Below are positions 58,545-64,000 of a stretch of DNA of 64,000 bases, piece by piece. The stretch is from positions 286,501 to 350,500 of the forward strand of contig JASXTE010000001.1 in the NCBI GenBank assembly GCA_030280995.1. The letters run 5' to 3'. Numbering within the stretch: the first letter of the stretch is position 1; every line of letters starts with the position of its first letter. The notes below the pieces were generated by a model, which saw only the letters and a program-made list of their open reading frames with translations, had not been told where the DNA came from and searched no databases. The DNA comes from Hemileia vastatrix. Taxonomy: Eukaryota > Basidiomycota > Pucciniomycetes > Pucciniales > Zaghouaniaceae. The position numbers were made by a program, and so were the translations under genes.

Positions 58545-59452
58545 TCAAACTTTATTTGCTACTTTCTTATATTTGTCTGCGTCCACATCTAAATAAACTT
58601 GAGGTAAAACATTTACTTTTGTATTGCCATTACAAATTTCATCAAATGAATCTTCTTCATTGCCAGAATCGGAATAAGAAAAATTAGAAAAATATTTTAT
58701 TTCATTTTTAAATTTTACCCTTTTCTCTTTTCCCTCGTCTAATTTATAATCAGATTTTCCAACACCTTTGCTTCCCTTATCCAACAGTAAATCACCCATA
58801 AAGAAAGTTGGCAGTTTAACCTCTTGCTGGAGAACCGGAATTAAATTTTCACAAAAATTATTTTTTTGTGTTTTTATTATACTGAGATTTTTTATTGGAT
58901 TTTGATAAGATTTTTGCAGTTTAACCTCTTGCTGGAGGTCCAAAATAGAAGGAGATACTTGCAGTTTAGCCTCTTGCTGGAGGTCAGGAATAACATTTTC
59001 ACATAAATTATTATTTTTTTGTGTTTTACTTATACCGAGATTTTTTTATCAGATTTTGATATGATATTTGCAGTTTACCCTCTTGCTGGAGTTCCGGAAA
59101 AATATTTTCACAAAAATCATTTTTTTGTGTTTTAATTATACTGAGATTTCTAATGGGTTTTGATAAGATTTTCGCAGTTTACCGTCTTTCTGGAGGTCAT
59201 AAAACATACCCTTCCAATTTTCATCCAACCTAATTTGGCCCATTTTGCCTTTTTCACCATTTTTAAATTTAATAGAAAAACAGGGTAAATCCAATAAACA
59301 TACAGAAAAGTCCATAACGTATTTGCACTCCAAAGTAATATTAACAGAAAATAATTGAGCATCCACTTGAATTATCTCCAAGTTAGCTGACCTATTGCAA
59401 TCCGGGATCTCATCCTGAGGAGAGATTACAACATTAGAGTGATCAGCCCCAG
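58545..59452 (-). pseudogene. Protease-RT linker of element B with ~37-residue repeats
   Basis: The linker encodes repeated LQQEVKLQKSYQNP and IIKTQKNNFCENLIP phrases: DLQKDGKLRKSYQNP, ELQQEGKLQISYQN, DLQQEAKLQV, DLQQEVKLQKSYQNP, LQQEVKLP. Each LQQEVKLQ is the translation of one DNA hairpin copy (58811, 58917, 58961, 59071, 59175). The unit is about 105-110 bp. Frame changes and a stop occur within it. No function known; the repeats may have arisen from DNA-level spread of the hairpin. Confidence 0.55.
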
Positions 59453-62059
59453 CTACCCCAAAAAATAAGGGCATTCATCCCTTTCCAACAAACATAATTC
59501 ACCAGAAGCCGTCCGTTTTATATGCTGCTTCTTGGTGCAAACACAACACTGGCACAGAGTATTAATCCCTGGCTGTGTTTCCCAACCTTCATCTCCAGGA
59601 GGCGCTAACCACATATGTAACCTCCGCATATCTTCACCAGTGATCTCCAAACTAATCCCCATGCCAGCTTGATACCCTATCCTGGCCTCAAAATCCATCA
59701 AAAAAGGACCACCAAGAACAGTTTTGACTGCTCCTCTGGCCACATAAAAGTGAACCTTACCAACAGATCCACCAATGCCTAACCTGACATGCTCAGCTGT
59801 ACCCATCATCTCTGTTGCATGCCCTCCAATGCCTCTGAGGTTTCCCCCAGTTCCACTTTTAATTGGCAAGCCTATACTCATTGCTTGCTCCAATGAAATT
59901 AAATTAATTTGAGACCTTGAATCGACCAAGGCCTTTACTTCTTTACCATTAAGAGTTACCACCAGTTAACCCAGGGGAGCGGAAAAATGCGTATCTAAAT
60001 CTTCCCCAAACTTTTCAACATTTTCACAAATATATTCCACCTCTCCAGTGGAAACCCGATGCCTCGTCAAATGCATCTTTTGCTTTTCAGAAAGCGCCAG
60101 ACTAATCATAAATAACTCCCCCAAAGATAAGGGAATCTGCAGTTGATTCACCCAATTCAAAACTTCGTCCATCGCATTAGCTTGACCAGAAACTACTGGC
60201 CGCTCATACTGGACCTTTGATTTAACAACCTTGGCCCTGGGTACCTCTTGAGGTCCAACCGAGTCATCTTCACCCCCCATTATAACATCTTCACTTTCTA
60301 TAACCCTAACTCCGTCACCAGCTTCTTGCACTAATCCTGATCCATCGCTAGTCCTTCTTACTCCCTCCATTGGGATGGGACCGCTAAAACTTGGTCTGGG
60401 TAGAGACGCCAACGGTATGTCTTTCTCAGAATCTGAATCATCCTCTGGCATAGGCTCACCATTTAAATCAAACTTGCCATAACTAGGGGGCCCCATATCA
60501 GCAATCCCCTTCTGCATTTTATATAATTTGTCCTTAGAGTAAGGGTTCAATTTGTTGGCGGCAGTTTGAACACTAGAATTTTTGTCCTTAGACTAAGGGT
60601 TCACTTTGTTATTGGCCTTGCCAGGATTAGCCCTCAGTTGGCTTTGAATGCTACTTTTTGCCTTAGTAGCAGCTGCTCTTCTAGCAGCATTAACATTGTA
60701 TTTGCCAGCCATACAACTACCCTCCACTTGGGCAACCGTTGCCAGCTCTAAACCTCCAAAAGAAGTAGAAAATGTGGCTTTACTCACCTCTTTCTCTTTA
60801 CCTTTGTCAGCTTTTCCACCATTACCATTACCATTTTTTCCACCCTTGGCATTAACATCTTCATCATTTATCTCTTCAAATCTGGCTCTCCTTTCAGCCG
60901 TTAAATTTCATCTGACCAAATCAGAAGGAGACTGTCCACCGCTGGGCTTGATGAACAAACCATCAGGAAATTTATAAACTTTACCATCAAATAAAACTCG
61001 CCTAGAATCCATATCCTTATCAAGAGCAAAACAAACTGTTGCTCTGTGCCCCCTCCTATTACAATAGGAGCACACCGTTGGCTCATTGTAGCCACCTCTA
61101 TAGCTACTACCACCATTCCCACCATTTCTCCCATTGCCTGGGAAGCAGTTACCATTATTATTGCCATTATAATTTCGACGTTCATAGCCTCTAGATTGAT
61201 AAGAAGTCGACGTCAATGAAGAAGCAATTGGGGCCTTGTTAGCCCTCTGTGTTTCTTCAACAAATATTTTTAACTGTTTAGTTAAATTGGCCAGGTGATC
61301 AACCATCTTATTATCAACATTACCCTCAACTTTTGCAGCCGGTAGTCCCATTTGAGCCTTCTTGGCCTCCTGAGCTTTGACCATGATATTGTTATTCTCA
61401 GACAAAACTTCACTAACCTTGCTGACATATTGAGTGCAGGACTCCTGATATTTGTCCAATGATAACAACTTGAGATGGGCCTGAATGTTCTCTTTGATAA
61501 CCTCCAGAGCCGGAAGTTTCTGCTCACCATTAGGGAGCTCCTTCATCAAATCTTTTCTTGAAAGATCCTTCAAGACGTCCATTCAAATATCCCTGCTTCA
61601 TGCTGACCAAAACAAATCTTTTGCTTGATTCTCATGCACTAACTTGTCCACCAGAATGAGATATTCCACCACTTCATCAAACTGAACACAGAGCTTTTTG
61701 AAGTCAGCCATAACAGAAACTCCACCTTTTGCTTGCCAGTCTCCAACAATTTTTTTGAGGTCCATCATAGTAAACCTAACACCCCATCTATCAACCATAG
61801 CTTTAAACAGCTTAACCCAATCCTTGTCCTTAAATGCCTGCATAGCAATAACCTCTTTTTCCACCTCCCTATCAGTAATAAAAAACCTAACTTGCTTCAC
61901 CATATCCACATGAGAAGCACCATCAACAGCAGCAGCAGCTTCATACCTGCTAATGAACCATTTAACCTCCCCCCCATCAAACTTTGGGCCGTCCCAAGAA
62001 ACAATTCTAACTGAGGGAGTAAAAGGGTTTGAAGATCCAGAAGCAACAGCAGAAGACAT
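59453..62059 (-). pseudogene. Gag-protease of element B
   Basis: A single frame from ATG at 62059, MSSAVASGSSNPFTPSVRIVSWDGPKF. Gag head (..DGASHVDMVKQVRFFITDREVEKE..), a Gly/Asn-rich stretch, perfect zinc knuckle CSYCNRRGHRATVC near 61040-61080, acidic middle, then the protease with ALVDSRSQINLIS (DSG changed to DSR). It ends in a Cys-rich tail, CQCCVC. Stops: TGA at about 61597 and 61583, TGA about 60908, TAG about 60593, TAA about 59966. The frame is otherwise unbroken, so ancestral Gag and protease were one protein. Confidence 0.88.
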
Positions 62060-62219
62060 CCCAATAAGTAAAGAAAAGCATTAAAAACCGTTAAAATAAA
62101 CAAGCCTCTTGCAGGCTAATAACAAAGATCGACTAGAGTTCTAAGAATAAGCTTCTTGCAGGCTATTAACAAAGACCTTGACCCAAAAAAAAGTCCTAGT
62201 AAAAGCTAGAGATTTCGAA

Positions 62220-62236
62220 CCCCACGTTGGGCGCCA
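62220..62236 (-). other. Primer-binding site of element B
   Basis: Minus strand TGGCGCCCAACGTGGGG, two bases inside the 5' LTR edge. TGGCGCC starts are common in retroelement primer-binding sites. I cannot assign the tRNA. Confidence 0.75.
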
Positions 62237-62238
62237 AC

Positions 62239-63350
62239 TATAGTAAGGTAAACTCTTACAGTCGCTTTGCTGTAAGCAGAATCCGGAGGAGATATGTGGA
62301 TTTAGTTGAAAACCCCGTCCTTCCAATAAAAATAACAAAATGGGAATTCTAAATCACTAAGCTAACCAGTCTACTTGGATCTGATTTTTAGAAATAATAA
62401 AACTCTAAAATATTTAACGCTTATTGAGATTTAAATAAAAGTGGCTGTTGAGAAAGAAATACTGATAACAACAATTAAGGTGTACCAGTGAAAGATCTGA
62501 AAAGATTGACATTTATGTTTTTATAATAATTTGAATTTTTATGAGACAGCAATAATCAAGTCCCAGTGATGAAGAACTTTCTAAAGATACCCTGTATGAA
62601 GTGTGATTTAAATTGTTGAGTAGTATTTCTAAAATGTTATATATAAAATATAAAGTTATAAGGGTATTACAATTTATTTAATTTGTTGAGTAATAAAAAA
62701 TGAGACTGTGGTGGTTAAAGATTAAGCTGTATGATCTATCCCCCCCCCTCAATTTCAAGTTTGAGAGGCTCTTAAGTATTCCTAGTCAAGTGCCTAAGTT
62801 TTCCCCTCCAGAGCTCACCCAGAGTCAATCCGGAGCCCGTACGGAGTCAAAGCGGAGTCCGTACGGAGCTCGTACGGAGTCCGTCTGGACTCAATTAGAA
62901 CCTTTAAAACTATAATAAAAAATTTATAAAAATTACACACAATAGAGCCACTTTCCCTTTATATTCAAAACTAATTTTTGTAGTCTGCGCAGCTCTAATC
63001 ATCCCGTGAAAATTCATCAAAGTTAAGTAATTTCTAAAAACATAAATATTTCTATAAAACTTTAAAATTCATTTAAAAATATAAGAAAAATAGCAAAAAT
63101 TCTGGGAAAAATTCCCAAGGTTCTTGAGTGACTCCACTTGATACTTATAAATTTTTCAGACCGTAAAAATAAGTTTTCTTTGTAAATAAATTGTTTTCGC
63201 GTAGGCATTTGCTTTTAACCAATTTCTTCATATTTAAAACTCAAATAAATTAAATAAAACCCTTTTATAAAAAATAATAACGCGAATCTTGCACGCCTTA
63301 ATAACTCCATTTACATACTTAGGTGCCATACTAAACTTTAGGCTACCACA
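62239..63350 (-). repeat. 5' LTR of element B
   Basis: 1,112 bp, partner of 51101-52190. It carries a longer CpG-rich run of CGGAGTC/CGTACGG units at about 62830-62890. Confidence 0.92.
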
Positions 63351-63566
63351 CCGGAACCGGTCAAAGTAGAAGACCATCTAGAGTGGGAAGTAAGCTGTAT
63401 CCTTGATTCAAGAATGCGCAAGGGGAAACTTCAATACCTCGTGGAATGGGAAGGCTTCCTCGATAACTCAGACAAAACATCCTGGGAACCAGCCATCAAT
63501 GTTTCTAATGCCCCTGAACTCCTAAAATCTTTTCATCTTAAATATCCTTTAAAACCAAAACCTTAG
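63351..63566 (+). pseudogene. Chromodomain end of element A Pol
   Basis: EPVKVEDHLEWEVSCILDSR, then GKLQYLVEWEGFLDNSDKTS and WEPAINV.. with the aromatic residues of a chromodomain (EWEV, YLVEWEG, WEP). Stop TAG at 63564-63566. It is separated from the rest of Pol by element B. In family terms it binds methylated histone H3 and guides integration. Confidence 0.88.
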
Positions 63567-64000
63567 AATTCTCTTTTATTTTTTTCTCTTCTTTCTCTTT
63601 TCTTTTTTCTTTTTCTTTTCTTAAAATTCTAAAACTTCTTCTCTTTTAAAATCCTTATTCTTTGTTTTCTTTTCTTCTTTCTTCTTTTTTCTTTCAAAAG
63701 TTTTTCAAACTTCTTTAAAATAAATAAAATTAACTTAAAATTAAATTAAATTAAGATAAAATAAACTAAAATTAAAATTAAATTAAAAATAAAAAAATAA
63801 AAAAAAATAAAATAATAAAATTAAAATCTTAAAAAATCAATAAATTCCTTTAATTTTTCTTTTCTCTTTTCAAAACTTTTCTTCTTTTCCCTTATTTCTT
63901 TTTCTTCGAACTATCAAAATTTTTCACAAACTCAATACGACAATCATTCTCAAACTTCACTTCAACCTTTAAATCTCTCTTTTAAAATTCTTCAAACAAA
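63567..64000 (+). other. 3' untranslated part of element A
   Basis: T/C-rich then A/T-rich low-complexity sequence with no gene. The LTR is not reached. Confidence 0.6.

Larger units (their letters stand above)
51101..63350 (-). mobile_element. Element B: Ty3/gypsy retrotransposon inserted in element A
   Basis: 12,250 bp on the minus strand with LTRs 62239-63350 (5') and 51101-52190 (3'), target duplication CCGG at 51097-51100 and 63351-63354. Removing it joins ..NQPPP to EPVKVEDHLEWEV in one frame, the natural entry to the element A chromodomain. Order: Gag-protease, repeat-bearing linker, RT-RNase H, linker, integrase, then a 2.9-kb non-coding 3' part full of hairpins. The lineage is shared with C and D. 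There is no chromodomain. It carries several nonsense codons and is probably dead. Confidence 0.93.
45643..64000 (+). mobile_element. Element A: chromodomain Ty3/gypsy, split by element B, runs off the window
   Basis: 5' LTR 45643-46437, Gag, protease, RT, RNase H, integrase, then element B (51101-63350), then the chromodomain (63351-63566) and a T-rich 3' region. The 3' LTR is not reached. Many nonsense codons lie where Arg (CGA) or Gln is expected in this family, for example APIL-stop-HFDP, EQYL-stop-MYVS, ARNI-stop-TTRPSKK. It is the older partner of the A/B nest. Confidence 0.9.

Noticed and set aside
566..62059. Many in-frame TAA/TAG codons at expected Gln, hinting at a changed genetic code
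   Set aside because: TGA at Arg/Trp sites and frameshifts are as common, and some stops replace Tyr or Ser. Ordinary C-to-T decay explains them.

Overview
The window looks like a transposon-packed, AT-rich stretch of a filamentous basidiomycete genome. A rust fungus (Pucciniales) is my leading guess. The grounds are short 53-75 bp GT..AG introns, a Ty3/gypsy lineage with an extended segment after the FIDD box of reverse transcriptase, Tet-like 2OG-Fe(II) oxygenase remnants, TNP2-type transposase, and nonsense codons of the CGA-to-TGA and CAA-to-TAA kind (C-to-T decay). I see no intact housekeeping gene, rRNA, tRNA or CRISPR array. The species call is inference.

Layout. (1) 1-9.1 kb: part of an LTR (1-564) has entered, at CCGG, the Gag end of a decayed Ty3/gypsy element (C, 565-4763). 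Next come two small spliced zinc-cluster pseudogenes on the minus strand in a GCGC-rich tract. (2) 9.1-13.1 kb: an LTR (9121-9939) abuts the 3' half of a coiled-coil pseudogene, followed by a ~100-bp minisatellite and a Tet-like dioxygenase pseudogene. (3) 13.1-38.7 kb: matching terminal inverted repeats with AAA target duplications frame a ~25.6-kb CACTA-like region. It holds an SNF2/Rad5-like helicase pseudogene split by a 261-bp MITE with the same kind of ends, an unrecognised gene, a TNP2 transposase pseudogene and a second Tet-like scrap. Two retroelements sit inside it: gypsy element E (18720-27877, GATAC duplication, nearly identical LTRs) and non-autonomous gypsy element D (31014-35874).

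(4) 38.9-45.0 kb: a foldback element with pyrimidine/purine arms, interrupted by a Ty1/copia element F (38961-44355, TATTT duplication). (5) 45.6 kb to the window end: a chromodomain Ty3/gypsy element A (45643 to beyond 64000) whose pol is split just before its chromodomain by a second gypsy element B (51101-63350, minus strand, CCGG duplication).

How the parts fit. Nesting gives relative ages: A before B, C before the left LTR, the CACTA-like region before MITE, D and E, and the foldback before F. Elements B, C and D are one lineage: B and D share PBS and PPT, B and D share Gag, B and C share Pol, and all carry a small hairpin motif. That motif is a short covarying stem with a six-base loop, followed by TTTAAACTG or a close variant. 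It is repeated in 3' regions and, in B, inside coding sequence. The most novel-looking signals are this hairpin family, a second covarying hairpin shared by B and D, the helicase/transposase/Tet neighbourhood with palindrome-bearing ends, and the acidic replacement domain of D.
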